Below are positions 13,532-22,621 of a stretch of 64,000 nt of DNA, piece after piece. A program made the position numbers and the translations under genes. The notes beneath the pieces were generated by a model. It had not been told where the DNA came from. It was given only the letters and a program-made list of their open reading frames with translations, and made no database searches. The DNA is taken from contig NZ_CP007141.1 of the NCBI RefSeq assembly GCF_000816145.1, positions 558,001-622,000 of the forward strand, read 5' to 3'. The first letter of the stretch is position 1. Every line of letters starts with the position of its first letter. The DNA is from Pseudothermotoga hypogea DSM 11164 = NBRC 106472 (GTDB lineage: Bacteria > Thermotogota > Thermotogae > Thermotogales > DSM-5069).

Positions 13532-14683
13532 ATGTTCAAACTGAAGAAACACTACATCATGGCGCCGGGTCCCACACCGGTTCCGGTGGATGTGTTGCTG
13601 GCAGGAGCGAAGGAAACCATACATCACAGAACTCCTCAGTTTCTTGAGATCATGGAAAAAACGCTGGATGAGGCGCGCTATCTGTTCCAAACGTCAAACC
13701 GTGTCTACGCGTTCGTTTCCTCGGGAACTGGTGCTATGGAGGCAGCCGTCACGAACTTAGTCAATCCCGGTGAAAAAGCCATCGTCGTCGTCGCAGGAAA
13801 GTTTGGAGAACGGTGGAAGGAGATTTGTGAAGCTTACGGAATCAACGTCGTTGAAATAGCCCTCGAGTGGGGAGAAGCCGTCACACCTGAACAGATCGAG
13901 AAGGCGATGAAAGAACATCCAGATGCGAAGGTGATATTCACCACGCACAGTGAGACCTCCACCGGAACGGTGATCGACCTACAAGCTATAGCACAGATCA
14001 CGAGGAATACCGACAGAGTACTCGTGACCGACGAGGTCAGCGGTCTGTTAGCTGAGCCTTTGAAGATGGACGAATGGGGCGTTGACGTCGTGGTGGCCGG
14101 TTCACAGAAAGGCATCATGATGCCACCGGGTCTGGCATTCATCACGCTCAGCAAGAAAGCTTGGGAAATCGTCAAGAACAACAAGTGTCCAAGGTACTAC
14201 TTCGACTTGAGATACTACGAAGAGAACTATCCGGACAACCCTTGGACACCAGCAGTCAACATGATCTACATGTTGAATCAGAGCATAAAGATGATCAAAG
14301 AAGAGGGAATAGAAAACGTTTGGGAAAGGCATAGAATCTTAGGCGAAGCAACGCGAAACGCTGTTAAAGCGCTCGGTTTGGAGCTGTTTTCGAAAAGGCC
14401 TGGGAACGTGTGCACAGCCGTCAAAGTCCCCGCAGGACTGGAGTCAAAGAAGATAACCAAGCTCATGAGGGACAAATACGGTGTGACCATAGCGGGTGGT
14501 CAAGGCAAGATTTCGAACACCATCTTCAGGATCGCACACCTTGGCTATGTGTCTCTGTTCGATACGATATCGGCCATCAGCGCTCTGGAGTTCACTCTGC
14601 ACGAGCTGGGTTATCCGGTGAAGTTCGGTGAAGGTGTCAGGGCCGCCATGGAAACGTTCCATAAAGAAGGTGTCGCCGGATGA
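13532..14683 (+). CDS. Class V aminotransferase (serine/alanine-glyoxylate type)
   Basis: The 383-residue PLP enzyme has MAPGPTPVP at the N-terminus, [28 protein letters not shown] and the Schiff-base lysine in [14 protein letters not shown]. It belongs to the alanine/serine-glyoxylate aminotransferase group. The ATG at 13532 is chosen because the GGGGGG run (13520-13525) is directly adjacent to the alternative ATG at 13526 but six bases from this one. It is translationally coupled to serA (ATGA). The pairing suggests it serves as a phosphoserine- or serine-forming aminotransferase in place of SerC, or in serine-glyoxylate exchange; which one cannot be decided here. Confidence 0.88.
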   Translation: MFKLKKHYIMAPGPTPVPVDVLLAGAKETIHHRTPQFLEIMEKTLDEARYLFQTSNRVYAFVSSGTGAMEAAVTNLVNPGEKAIVVVAGKFGERWKEICEAYGINVVEIALEWGEAVTPEQIEKAMKEHPDAKVIFTTHSETSTGTVIDLQAIAQITRNTDRVLVTDEVSGLLAEPLKMDEWGVDVVVAGSQKGIMMPPGLAFITLSKKAWEIVKNNKCPRYYFDLRYYEENYPDNPWTPAVNMIYMLNQSIKMIKEEGIENVWERHRILGEATRNAVKALGLELFSKRPGNVCTAVKVPAGLESKKITKLMRDKYGVTIAGGQGKISNTIFRIAHLGYVSLFDTISAISALEFTLHELGYPVKFGEGVRAAMETFHKEGVAG

Positions 14684-15591
14684 TAAGGGTCCATGTGAAC
14701 GATCCACTGGAAAAGGAAGCCATGGAGGTTCTCAAATCGAAACCCCAACTCGAGGTCACCTGCGAACATCTCGACAAGGACAAGCTCCTCGCTGTCATGC
14801 CAGAAATCGAAGTTCTCATAGTCAGAAGTGCAACGAAGGTAACCTCCGAGTTGATAGAGAAAGGCACCAAGCTCAGGCTGATCTGCAGGGCAGGTGTGGG
14901 CTTGGACAACATAGACGTCGAAGCTGCTCAAAAAAGAGGAATAAAAGTTCTGAACACGCCTGGTGCGAGCGCGATATCGGTGGCCGAACTCACCTTCGGT
15001 TTGATGCTCTCGGCCGCAAGGCACATCGCCAGGGGAACGATGGACCTGAAGAACGGCTTGTGGACGAAGAAAGAACTCGAGGGAGTCGAGTTGTTCAACA
15101 AGACGCTGGGCATCATAGGGCTTGGAACGATTGGCAAAGAAGTCGCGAAGAGGGCCATCGCTTTTGGGATGAGCGTCGTGGCTTACGATCCGTACGTCAA
15201 GCACTTCGAAGGAGTCAAACTTACCAATTTGGATGAACTCTACGCTGTTTCCGATTTCATCACTCTACACGTTCCTCTGACGAAGGAGACGAAGCATCTG
15301 ATAAACGCCGACACGATAGCGAAGATGAAGGACGGAGTCATCATCGTGAACGCGTCACGTGGCGGTGTCATAGATGAAGCAGCACTCTACGATGCGCTCG
15401 TTGCTCGAAAAGTTTACGCCGCTGCGCTGGACGTCTTTGAAGTTGAACCACCGAACGATGAGCTGAGAAAGAAACTGCTGCAATTACCCAACGTGGTTGC
15501 GACACCACACATTGGTGCATCAACGATCGAAGCACAATCAAGGGTGGCGAAAGAATTGCTGCAAAAGCTCTTTGAGGAACTGAAAATATGA
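14680..15591 (+). CDS. serA: D-3-phosphoglycerate dehydrogenase (short form)
   Basis: The 303-residue D-2-hydroxyacid dehydrogenase oxidises 3-phosphoglycerate to phosphohydroxypyruvate, the first step of serine synthesis. Visible are the catalytic region [16 protein letters not shown], the Rossmann motif [26 protein letters not shown] and the catalytic His in [12 protein letters not shown]. It lacks the C-terminal ACT/regulatory domain of longer enzymes. The four-base overlap with the aminotransferase and a terminator right after it define a two-gene operon. A glyoxylate or hydroxypyruvate reductase activity remains possible. Confidence 0.85.
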   Translation: MIRVHVNDPLEKEAMEVLKSKPQLEVTCEHLDKDKLLAVMPEIEVLIVRSATKVTSELIEKGTKLRLICRAGVGLDNIDVEAAQKRGIKVLNTPGASAISVAELTFGLMLSAARHIARGTMDLKNGLWTKKELEGVELFNKTLGIIGLGTIGKEVAKRAIAFGMSVVAYDPYVKHFEGVKLTNLDELYAVSDFITLHVPLTKETKHLINADTIAKMKDGVIIVNASRGGVIDEAALYDALVARKVYAAALDVFEVEPPNDELRKKLLQLPNVVATPHIGASTIEAQSRVAKELLQKLFEELKI

Positions 15592-15615
15592 AGGGGGCAC
15601 ACGCCCCCTTCTTTT
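15590..15615 (+). terminator. Terminator after serA
   Basis: A perfect GAAGGGGGC / GCCCCCTTC hairpin (15590-15598 with 15603-15611) with loop ACAC is followed by TTTT. It overlaps the serA stop codon. It lies between converging genes and may also slow transcription from the minus strand. Confidence 0.85.
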
Positions 15616-16280
15616 CAAGCTAACACGATTCTCTGCCCCGTCTGGATCGCTCTTTCGATAATAAACTTAAGCTTGCCAAGCAGATCAAACGCCTCATCGT
15701 CCCGTGAAACTTGAGCTACGGAAATGACCAGTTCAGGCGTTTTCCCGCTGTAGTTTACGGTTCTCGATCTCCTCAGCACTCTCTTGGCAAAAACTTTTGC
15801 GCCTTCCAAGTCTGTGTAGGGAAGAACCCCGATTATTGAGCTGTCATGGACAAAGAGTTTGTCGGACTCACGTGCTTGGGTCTTGAAAACGTTGTAGATT
15901 CTCTGCAGAAAGTGAACGTCGAAATTCATCAATCGAGCCATGAGAACACTCAGTGGAAAGTTGTACCTGTGCGATTTGTAGATCTCTTCGTTCAGAAAGT
16001 CTTCCAAACTCACTCCGTACGCCAAGCTGTAAAATATCATTCTGAACTTGAGCAAATAGTATTCGAGCGACCGTGATGGCAGCAAAACATCGATCACGCC
16101 AGTGAGATCTTCCGGCACTTCGTTCGCAATGAGCACTGTGCCGAGAAACGAATGAATCTTTTCACCAACAAACAAGTCTGCATCGATCTGGCGCGCAACG
16201 ACCACTCCGCCACTCAAAGATATCGCTGAGCAAAGCTTTTCAAAAGTATCTTTGTCCGACAGTTCAACGTACACTCTCAT
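15615..16280 (-). CDS. Degenerate GGDEF-like protein with a receiver-like N-terminus
   Basis: No clear family hit by eye, but the layout of this 221-residue protein is suggestive. Residues 1-85 alternate strands and helices and end in VLLPSRSLEYYLLKFRMI, like a receiver domain without the phospho-acceptor Asp signature. Residues 105-221 follow the diguanylate cyclase pattern: a YNFPLSVLMARLMNFD-like first strand, VLPYTDLEGAKVFAKRVLR, a VISVAQVS strand and a final AIQTGQRIVLA. The GGDEF signature itself is absent (HDSSIIGVLP stands near its place), so it should not make c-di-GMP. It is the last gene of the long minus-strand train and overlaps pdxT by 17 bases. Confidence 0.5.
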   Translation of the reverse strand: MRVYVELSDKDTFEKLCSAISLSGGVVVARQIDADLFVGEKIHSFLGTVLIANEVPEDLTGVIDVLLPSRSLEYYLLKFRMIFYSLAYGVSLEDFLNEEIYKSHRYNFPLSVLMARLMNFDVHFLQRIYNVFKTQARESDKLFVHDSSIIGVLPYTDLEGAKVFAKRVLRRSRTVNYSGKTPELVISVAQVSRDDEAFDLLGKLKFIIERAIQTGQRIVLA

Positions 16281-16848
16281 GACGATCAGCTACCATCTTG
16301 ACAAAATATTCATGTATCCTCAGATCGTCCGTGAGTTCTGGATGGAAAGAACTTGCGAGCAGATTGGCTTGCTGAACCAAGACGGGTGTGTTGTCATAAC
16401 TTGCCAAAACTTCGACGTCCTTGCCCAGTTCCACTATTTTCGGTGCCCTAATGAAGACAGCCTTCACTCTGCCAAATTTTGCGACATCGAGGTAGACCTC
16501 GAAACTTTCGATCTGTCTTCCATAAGCGTTTCGCTGAACGTTGATGTCCATGAGACCAAAAGTGTACTGATTCGGGTGATCCACGATCTTCTTTGCCAAC
16601 AGGATCATACCGGCGCAGGTTCCGTATATGGGGAGACCTTCCTTTGCGAGTTGAACTATCCGCTCTCCGATACCAGTCACCTGTGCGATCCTGCCGATGC
16701 TCGTCGATTCACCACCGGGTATAATCAGGCCATCGACCTTCTCCAGTTCTGAGAGACTCTTAACGGCAAACGCTTCAACACCAAGCCTCTGTAACGCCCA
16801 AATGTGTTCTCTGAAATCTCCTTGCAGTGCGAGCACGCCAATGAGCAA
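16264..16848 (-). CDS. pdxT: PLP synthase glutaminase subunit PdxT
   Basis: The 194-residue class I glutaminase supplies ammonia from glutamine to PdxS for pyridoxal 5'-phosphate synthesis. The catalytic triad is Cys78 (YGTCAGMI), His169 and Glu171 (SSFHPELTDD); GGESTSIGR is the family signature. It starts with TTG three bases after the pdxS stop, with GAGGGTGG as ribosome site. The pair makes PLP for the several PLP enzymes around it. Confidence 0.95.
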   Translation of the reverse strand: MLIGVLALQGDFREHIWALQRLGVEAFAVKSLSELEKVDGLIIPGGESTSIGRIAQVTGIGERIVQLAKEGLPIYGTCAGMILLAKKIVDHPNQYTFGLMDINVQRNAYGRQIESFEVYLDVAKFGRVKAVFIRAPKIVELGKDVEVLASYDNTPVLVQQANLLASSFHPELTDDLRIHEYFVKMVADRHESVR

Positions 16849-16851
16849 GCT

Positions 16852-17736
16852 TTACCACCCTCTCTCCTGCATGTGTACTTCGAGAGTTCCTATTTCCAGA
16901 CCCGGCATTGGTTCACCTATGTCTTCAGAGATCTTCAACAACATCTCTGGATCGTTCCAGTACGTCACGGCAAGGACCATCGCCCGTGCCATCTTTGCGG
17001 GTTCCTTGGATTTGAATATTCCCGAACCGACGAATACACCGTCTGCACCGAGCATCATCATGAGCGCCGCATCCGCTGGTGTTGCGATACCACCCGCTGC
17101 AAAGTTCACCACGGGTAGACGCCCGAGCCTTTTCACTTCCCTGACCAATTCCACGGGCGCTCCTATTTCCTTAGCATAGCTCACGAGTTCCTCATCGGCC
17201 ATGGTTTGAACACGCCTGATCTCGTCCATCACTCTTCTCATGTGTTTCACAGCTTCAACCACGTTACCCGTACCTGCCTCACCCTTCGTCCTGATCATGG
17301 CTGCACCTTCTGCAATCCTTCTCAGTGCTTCTCCGAGGTCTCTGGCACCGCAAACGAATGGAACCTTGAACTCGTGTTTGTTGATGTGGAACCTATCATC
17401 GGCAGGCGTGAGAACCTCGGATTCATCGATGAAGTCCACCCCGAGTGCTTCGAGAATTCTTGCCTCCGCAATGTGTCCTATTCTCACTTTCGCCATAACC
17501 GGTATGCTCACAGCATCCATGATCTCTTTTATCTTCGCTATGCTTGCCATCCTTGCAACACCGCCGGCTTTCCTTATATCAGCCGGGACACGCTCTAAAG
17601 CCATAACTGCGACCGCTCCAGCTTCCTCGGCTATCTTCGCCTGCTCTGCATCGGTGACGTCCATGATGACGCCACCCTTGAACATTTCAGCGAACCCCTT
17701 TTTCACAAGCCACGTGCCTTTCTCTATCATGTTCAC
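16852..17736 (-). CDS. pdxS: PLP synthase subunit PdxS
   Basis: The 294-residue (beta-alpha)8 barrel condenses ribose 5-phosphate, glyceraldehyde 3-phosphate and ammonia to PLP. Key residues are Asp26 ([12 protein letters not shown]), the Schiff-base Lys83 (VMAKVRIGH) and the second lysine in [30 protein letters not shown] is the phosphate-binding part. The length is exactly that of the family. It overlaps pncB by four bases. Confidence 0.97.
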   Translation of the reverse strand: MNMIEKGTWLVKKGFAEMFKGGVIMDVTDAEQAKIAEEAGAVAVMALERVPADIRKAGGVARMASIAKIKEIMDAVSIPVMAKVRIGHIAEARILEALGVDFIDESEVLTPADDRFHINKHEFKVPFVCGARDLGEALRRIAEGAAMIRTKGEAGTGNVVEAVKHMRRVMDEIRRVQTMADEELVSYAKEIGAPVELVREVKRLGRLPVVNFAAGGIATPADAALMMMLGADGVFVGSGIFKSKEPAKMARAMVLAVTYWNDPEMLLKISEDIGEPMPGLEIGTLEVHMQERGW

Positions 17737-19034
17737 ACCTCCTCCCAGTAACGTTTCGGTACCAATTCGAGACGAGACAGATCCCGTTTGAACCTACCAG
17801 CCTTCGCACAAGGTTTACCGTTTACTTCCACCACGTCCGCCGTGATGTCCACCTTCTGCCTCAAGAGTTTTGAGCCAACCGCATAAACGTCCGCTGGAAC
17901 GTTGAGTATTTCAAAAAGCTCTATTTTCTTCGCATCGAATCCACCGGAAACGACTATCTTCAGATCCTTCAAACCCACCCTATCGAATTCCTGACGCGCG
18001 CGCCAGACCAATTCGGGGCACACACCGAGTGAAGATTCGTCTCTCGGTACGACCGAAGCGTCCCTCATGTTTCCAGAAGTATCGAATCTGACGCCCCAAA
18101 TCTTCCCCTTACCCTCACCAATGATAGGCGAGGGGTCTGTCTCGCCGAGTTTGAATGGTCTCTTCATGTGGTACTCGTAAAACGCCTTCACGACTCTGAA
18201 CGTTGTGCCTATCACGTCATTGTCCCAATCCACGAGTACGATTCGTTTGACGTTCTCAGGCATGTGCTTGTCGAAAGCTATGGCCGCTGCCTCCGTGCTC
18301 CCGTCGTAAGCAGCAATGAGCGCATGAGGCATCGTACCCATGGATTCCACGCCCCAATAATCGGCGTTCGCATCAGTGGAGACACCGAAAGCGCCTCCGC
18401 AGAGTGCGGCGTAACCGTCGGTAGCCTGCACCCAGTAATGGTCGAACCGGGCGCTGAAATACAGCACAGGCTTTCCACGCGCAGCTTTGACCACTTCTCT
18501 CACAGCCGTGGCCGTGCTCGTGGCTCGCGATATGACCCCGAGCAGAACCGTTTCCAGATAGCCAAAGTAAGTCGGGTCACCCTCTATGACCATGATCGGT
18601 TCCCACTCTTTGGCCTCTTCACCATCGTAGAGGGCACGAACCTCTATCTCTTCCCATTTGTCGACCCAGAGGCTATCGAGTTTGAGTCTCAGATCCCATT
18701 TTCTTTTCGTGCAGCTGATGACTGCGTCCGTATCCATCTCCACCGCAGCCGCTTGGATCATCCGGTCCAGACTCAGGATCTCCTTGAACAGTTCTTTCGC
18801 TTTTTCCTCATCTTTGTAATAACCCGTGGCGAACCTCAGTATGGCGAGCGCTTCATCCACGCCTGCAACCACACAATCTTTCCTCGGGAAGAACTGGTAC
18901 AGTACCCTTGGATGCCTGTTGTCTTTCTTGAGAACCTCCACGTACCTGACGAAATATATGTCCGAATAGTAGTGGCCCCGAATCCTGTCTATTGGAACCT
19001 TGAAAACCTTGGGATCGAGCCTTTTTTTTCTCAT
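17733..19034 (-). CDS. pncB: Nicotinate phosphoribosyltransferase
   Basis: The 433-residue enzyme joins nicotinate to PRPP in NAD salvage. It shows the N-terminal [11 protein letters not shown] pattern, a [27 protein letters not shown] region, the catalytic-core stretch [13 protein letters not shown] and the late [12 protein letters not shown]. It starts on the last base of the pncA stop region (TGATGAG), so the two salvage genes are coupled: PncA makes nicotinate, PncB uses it. Confidence 0.88.
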   Translation of the reverse strand: MRKKRLDPKVFKVPIDRIRGHYYSDIYFVRYVEVLKKDNRHPRVLYQFFPRKDCVVAGVDEALAILRFATGYYKDEEKAKELFKEILSLDRMIQAAAVEMDTDAVISCTKRKWDLRLKLDSLWVDKWEEIEVRALYDGEEAKEWEPIMVIEGDPTYFGYLETVLLGVISRATSTATAVREVVKAARGKPVLYFSARFDHYWVQATDGYAALCGGAFGVSTDANADYWGVESMGTMPHALIAAYDGSTEAAAIAFDKHMPENVKRIVLVDWDNDVIGTTFRVVKAFYEYHMKRPFKLGETDPSPIIGEGKGKIWGVRFDTSGNMRDASVVPRDESSLGVCPELVWRARQEFDRVGLKDLKIVVSGGFDAKKIELFEILNVPADVYAVGSKLLRQKVDITADVVEVNGKPCAKAGRFKRDLSRLELVPKRYWEEV

Positions 19035-19558
19035 CAGATCACCTCGGCACGCAGGACCTCACGCATCAACTTCAGCGCACAGGCATGGAAGCCCTCATCG
19101 TAAGAGGCAACGGCGTCCTTCCTCACTATCGTCCTGATGCCTCTGTTTCTCAGCTCTTCCACCGTGAAGAGCACACATATGTGTGTTACGACCCCGCAAA
19201 CCTCAACTTCGTCTATCCCATAAGACTCGATTATTTCCTCAAAGTTCGTCCCGTAGAAGGCACTGTAACGGGTCTTACGCACAGTTAAATGTTTCTCATA
19301 ACCTGAAAGGGATTCCTTCAAGGCCTTCACAAGCTCGGCACCGGCGCCGTCCTTAACACAGTGCTTGGGCCAGATCTGGAATTCAGCGTCGTTTTCTTCA
19401 TGCCAGTCCTGCGTGGTGATGATCGGCAGGCTTTGCTCCCTGTATTTTTTGACCAGGTCCAGAACAGGTGGGAGCACAGACTCCGCACCCGGGAAATACA
19501 GTGCCCCACCTGGTTCCACAAAATCTCTCTGCAAATCGATCAACAATAAAGCACGCAC
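19034..19558 (-). CDS. pncA: Nicotinamidase (isochorismatase family)
   Basis: The 174-residue hydrolase deamidates nicotinamide to nicotinate. The catalytic Asp8 (LLLIDLQRDFV), Lys in WPKHCVKD and nucleophile Cys in VVTHICVLFT form the triad, and TTQDWHEEND holds metal ligands. The start is GTG at 19558, with GGGTGG six bases upstream. That ribosome site lies inside a hairpin (next entry), which may make its translation dependent on ribosomes finishing porB. Confidence 0.9.
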   Translation of the reverse strand: MRALLLIDLQRDFVEPGGALYFPGAESVLPPVLDLVKKYREQSLPIITTQDWHEENDAEFQIWPKHCVKDGAGAELVKALKESLSGYEKHLTVRKTRYSAFYGTNFEEIIESYGIDEVEVCGVVTHICVLFTVEELRNRGIRTIVRKDAVASYDEGFHACALKLMREVLRAEVI

Positions 19559-19564
19559 GGCACA

Positions 19565-19582
19565 CCACCCGCCTTCGGTGGG
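19565..19582 (-). promoter_or_regulatory. Hairpin masking the pncA ribosome-binding site
   Basis: On the minus strand CCCACC pairs perfectly with GGGTGG around the loop GAAGGC. GGGTGG is the pncA Shine-Dalgarno sequence. No T-run follows, so it is not a terminator. Confidence 0.45.
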
Positions 19583-19586
19583 ACCG

Positions 19587-20561
19587 TCATCTCACTGGCT
19601 TGTCCTTCGTGGCCTCCTCAAACGCGAGCAACCTTTCCCAGCGTCTGTCAACGTAGTTCTGAAGTTCGTTTATTATTTGTTCAGCGTCAGGTCTCTGTAG
19701 CAAGAGCCTGAACCTACCCTGTGCTTTGACGAACTCGGCAACCGGTTTGAAGCTCGTGGGTTTTCTGGTGACTCTGTAAACACCCCTCTCAACCTCGTAC
19801 AAAGGCCAGTATTTGGTTTGAACTGCAAGCTTTGTTATATCAACAGATTTGTTCTCGTCTATTCTCCAGAATCTCACGCACGGGCTCAAAGAGGCTATAA
19901 AGGCTGGCCCGTCGAACTGCAAGGCTTTCTCCACTTTGTTTATGAAATCCATGGGTTCTCCAGGAGTAACGGTGGCGGCGTACACATTCTCGTGTGCGGC
20001 GACTATCTCAACGATGTTTTTCTTCAACTGAAGTTTACCAGCAACGGCTTTACCAACGGGCGCCGTTGTGGTGTCGGCACCGGGAGGCGTGGATCCTGAA
20101 CGCTGGTTACCCGTGTTCATGTAACCTTCGTTGTCGTACAGAACGTACAACATTTTGTGTCCTCTTTCCAAAGCTCCAGAGAGTGCCTGCAAACCTATGT
20201 CGTACGTACCGCCGTCCCCACCGAAAGCAATGAACGCGTACTTCTTGTCCGAAGGAATCTTTCCGGCCTTCTTCAACGCCCTGTAAGCTGTCTCCACACC
20301 ACTGATGGTGGCTGCAACGTTCTCGAAAGCGTTGTGTATGTAAGGCACGCTCCACGAGGTGAATGGAAATATGGTGGAGGAAACCTCCATACAACCTGTG
20401 GCGAAACCTATGACCGGCTCATAACCCAAAGCTTTAGCGACCATGAGCACAATCTTCACAGTCATCGGTGCGGCGCAACCAGGACACATTCTATGTCCTT
20501 GAGTCAAACCTGTTTCTCTATCTGTGAAAACCTCTGCCAGTTTCTTCATTGTCAAAGGCAT
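19587..20561 (-). CDS. porB: Pyruvate:ferredoxin oxidoreductase, beta subunit
   Basis: The 324-residue TPP subunit of the four-subunit pyruvate enzyme oxidises pyruvate to acetyl-CoA and CO2, reducing ferredoxin. Cluster ligands are MCPGCAAP, the Cys in FATGCMEV and a late Cys in SLSPCVRFW. The TPP motif is GGDGGTYDIGLQALSGAL ... DNEGYMNTGNQRSG. The longer length and these motifs separate it from the Kor-type beta at 6362. GGAGGTGATGAC precedes the ATG. Confidence 0.95.
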   Translation of the reverse strand: MPLTMKKLAEVFTDRETGLTQGHRMCPGCAAPMTVKIVLMVAKALGYEPVIGFATGCMEVSSTIFPFTSWSVPYIHNAFENVAATISGVETAYRALKKAGKIPSDKKYAFIAFGGDGGTYDIGLQALSGALERGHKMLYVLYDNEGYMNTGNQRSGSTPPGADTTTAPVGKAVAGKLQLKKNIVEIVAAHENVYAATVTPGEPMDFINKVEKALQFDGPAFIASLSPCVRFWRIDENKSVDITKLAVQTKYWPLYEVERGVYRVTRKPTSFKPVAEFVKAQGRFRLLLQRPDAEQIINELQNYVDRRWERLLAFEEATKDKPVR

Positions 20562-20573
20562 GTCATCACCTCC

Positions 20574-21749
20574 TCACTCTCTCAGGCCGAGATACTCTTC
20601 TCGGTCGGCAACCAAATCGAGTGCCATGGCCCTCTCGAACGCGTATCTGACGTGCTCCGGCTTGAGGTCTCTTCCTCCAAGACCGTACACGAACGAGCCC
20701 ATCAACGGCCTCACGGCGACTTCGTAAAGGGCTGACTTCACAGCCTCGTAGAGCGGGGCTTCCGCGCCGAAAGATGCGGCCCTGTCGAGCACCACAACTG
20801 CCTTCCGCGCCGTCAGATACCTCTGAATTTCCGGCTTCGGGAAGGGTCTGAACATCCATATCTTCAAGAGTCCAACCTTTTTGCCCTCGCTCCTCATCTC
20901 GTCAACAACATCCTTGATCGTTCCGTTGGAAGATCCCAGAGCAACCATGACGTACTCGGCATCTTCCATCCTGTACGGTTCAACGTAATCGTACTTTCGA
21001 CCGCTGATCTTGTAGAACTCCTCGGCTATCTGTGGAAATACCCTGTAGGCGTGTTTCATTGCCTCTATTTGCTGTCTCTTGTGCTCGAAGTAGTAATCGT
21101 ACAGGTCCAGTGCACCGTAGGTCACGGGATGGTCGGTGTCAAGTAACGGATAGATGGGTTTCAACTCGCCAACGAATTTCTTGACCACATCATCCGGCAG
21201 GACTTCAACGGGCTCCACCCCGTGCGAGATGATGAACCCATCTTGGTTAACCATGACAGGCAGTCTCACGTCGTCGTGCTCGGCGAGACGAACCGCGAGA
21301 ATCGTCAGATCGTAGACCTCCTGAGCATCCTCACAGAAGAGCTGGATCCAACCCGAATCTCTCACCATCATCGCATCACTGTGATCGCAGTGTATGTTTA
21401 TGGGTGCACTGAGCGCCCTGTTCACCAGGCCCATAACGATGGGCAGTCTCAAAGAAGAGGCAATATAAACTATCTCGCTCATTAAAGCCAGTCCTTGAGC
21501 ACTCGTCGCAGTCATTGCCCTTGCGCCAGCAGCAGCGGCTCCAACGACGGCGCTCATCGCTGAATGCTCACTTTCGACGGGTATCATCTCAGTTCGAACT
21601 TCGCCGTCGGCAACGTACTTGGCAAAGTATTCCACGATGGGCGTCTGAGGAGTGATCGGGTAGGCCGCAACGACGTCTGGCTCTATCTGCTTCATCGCGT
21701 ACGCCGCTGCTTCTGCTCCAGTTATAGCCATTAAATTCTTCGTTTCCAT
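20574..21749 (-). CDS. porA: Pyruvate:ferredoxin oxidoreductase, alpha subunit
   Basis: The 391-residue alpha subunit has the AITGAEAAAYAMKQIEPDVV opening, the AAYPITPQTPIVEYFA motif, ARAMTATSAQGLALMSE and the CoA-side HCDHSDAMMVRDSGWIQL block. It lies between delta and beta in the order gamma-delta-alpha-beta, the standard arrangement of the thermophile four-subunit enzyme. GGAGGAC precedes the ATG. Confidence 0.95.
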   Translation of the reverse strand: METKNLMAITGAEAAAYAMKQIEPDVVAAYPITPQTPIVEYFAKYVADGEVRTEMIPVESEHSAMSAVVGAAAAGARAMTATSAQGLALMSEIVYIASSLRLPIVMGLVNRALSAPINIHCDHSDAMMVRDSGWIQLFCEDAQEVYDLTILAVRLAEHDDVRLPVMVNQDGFIISHGVEPVEVLPDDVVKKFVGELKPIYPLLDTDHPVTYGALDLYDYYFEHKRQQIEAMKHAYRVFPQIAEEFYKISGRKYDYVEPYRMEDAEYVMVALGSSNGTIKDVVDEMRSEGKKVGLLKIWMFRPFPKPEIQRYLTARKAVVVLDRAASFGAEAPLYEAVKSALYEVAVRPLMGSFVYGLGGRDLKPEHVRYAFERAMALDLVADREEYLGLRE

Positions 21750-21752
21750 CGC

Positions 21753-22055
21753 TCAGTCCTCCTTTCCTACGAACTCTGTCTCCGGGCGCATCTCGATGGC
21801 GGACTTTGGACAGACGTTCGCACACACACCACAGCCCTTGCAGTAAAAATAGTCGATTCCTTTCATTACACCTTTTTCCTGGATGATCGCTTGATCAGGA
21901 CAATAGAACCAGCAGAACATACAATCTATGCACTTGGATCTATCGTATACGGGTCTCTTGACACGCCAATCACCGGTTCTATACTTTCGTGCAGTTCCTG
22001 GTTCCACTATCAAGCCCGCTATAGGCAACTCATGCCATTTTTTCAACTCAGCCAC
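21753..22055 (-). CDS. porD: Pyruvate:ferredoxin oxidoreductase, delta (2x[4Fe-4S]) subunit
   Basis: The 100-residue ferredoxin-type subunit has CIDCMFCWFYCP and CKGCGVCANVCP cluster motifs behind a ~45-residue N-terminal arm (TARKYRTGDWRVKRPVYD) typical of PorD. The start is GTG at 22055, overlapping the porC 3' end by eight bases. Confidence 0.93.
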   Translation of the reverse strand: MAELKKWHELPIAGLIVEPGTARKYRTGDWRVKRPVYDRSKCIDCMFCWFYCPDQAIIQEKGVMKGIDYFYCKGCGVCANVCPKSAIEMRPETEFVGKED

Positions 22056-22620
22056 TGCACTGCACCTCCTCGTAGCCGCGTCTGAGCGCCCTGATGTTCG
22101 CCTGAATCATTTCTTCTGGAAGCTTCCGTTCGAACATCTCTCTGATCTTCTTCTCCACCACTTCAAGGTTCACCAATCCTGTAACACGTGCGAGCGTGCC
22201 GATCATGACCGTGTTGGGAACACCTCTTTTGATTTCCTGCAACGCTATGTCCGTAGCGTTCACAATGCATACTTTTCCGTTGAAATTCGTCTTCTTCCTC
22301 ACAAAGTCAAAGGAGTGTTTCGTGTTGACTATGAGAACTCCATCTTCCTTTAGCCCTGAAACTATAGTCGGTGAGAGCAGAGTGTCATCGATGACCACAA
22401 CCACATCGGGATTCTCGACCGAGTAGTGTACCCTGATTTTGCCTTCACTGATCCTGTTGAACGCCCTCATGGGTGCTCCAGATCTTTCTGCACCGTACTC
22501 TGGAAAAGCCTGAGCGTACTTACCTTCGTCGAGAACCGTCTCCGCCACCAACTGAGCCGCACTCTTGGCACCCTGGCCAGCCCTTGAATGCCACCTGATT
22601 TCGAAATATTTTGTAGGCAC
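22048..22620 (-). CDS. porC: Pyruvate:ferredoxin oxidoreductase, gamma subunit
   Basis: The 190-residue gamma subunit has the HSRAGQGAKSAAQLVAE and FPEYGAERSGAPMRAFNR blocks. The start is GTG at 22620 with AAGGAGGG six bases upstream; the longer frame reads back into the GH57 gene. It overlaps no coding sequence but abuts the GH57 stop, so glucan storage and pyruvate oxidation genes appear to share a transcript. Confidence 0.93.
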   Translation of the reverse strand: MPTKYFEIRWHSRAGQGAKSAAQLVAETVLDEGKYAQAFPEYGAERSGAPMRAFNRISEGKIRVHYSVENPDVVVVIDDTLLSPTIVSGLKEDGVLIVNTKHSFDFVRKKTNFNGKVCIVNATDIALQEIKRGVPNTVMIGTLARVTGLVNLEVVEKKIREMFERKLPEEMIQANIRALRRGYEEVQCSG

Positions 22621-22621
22621 C

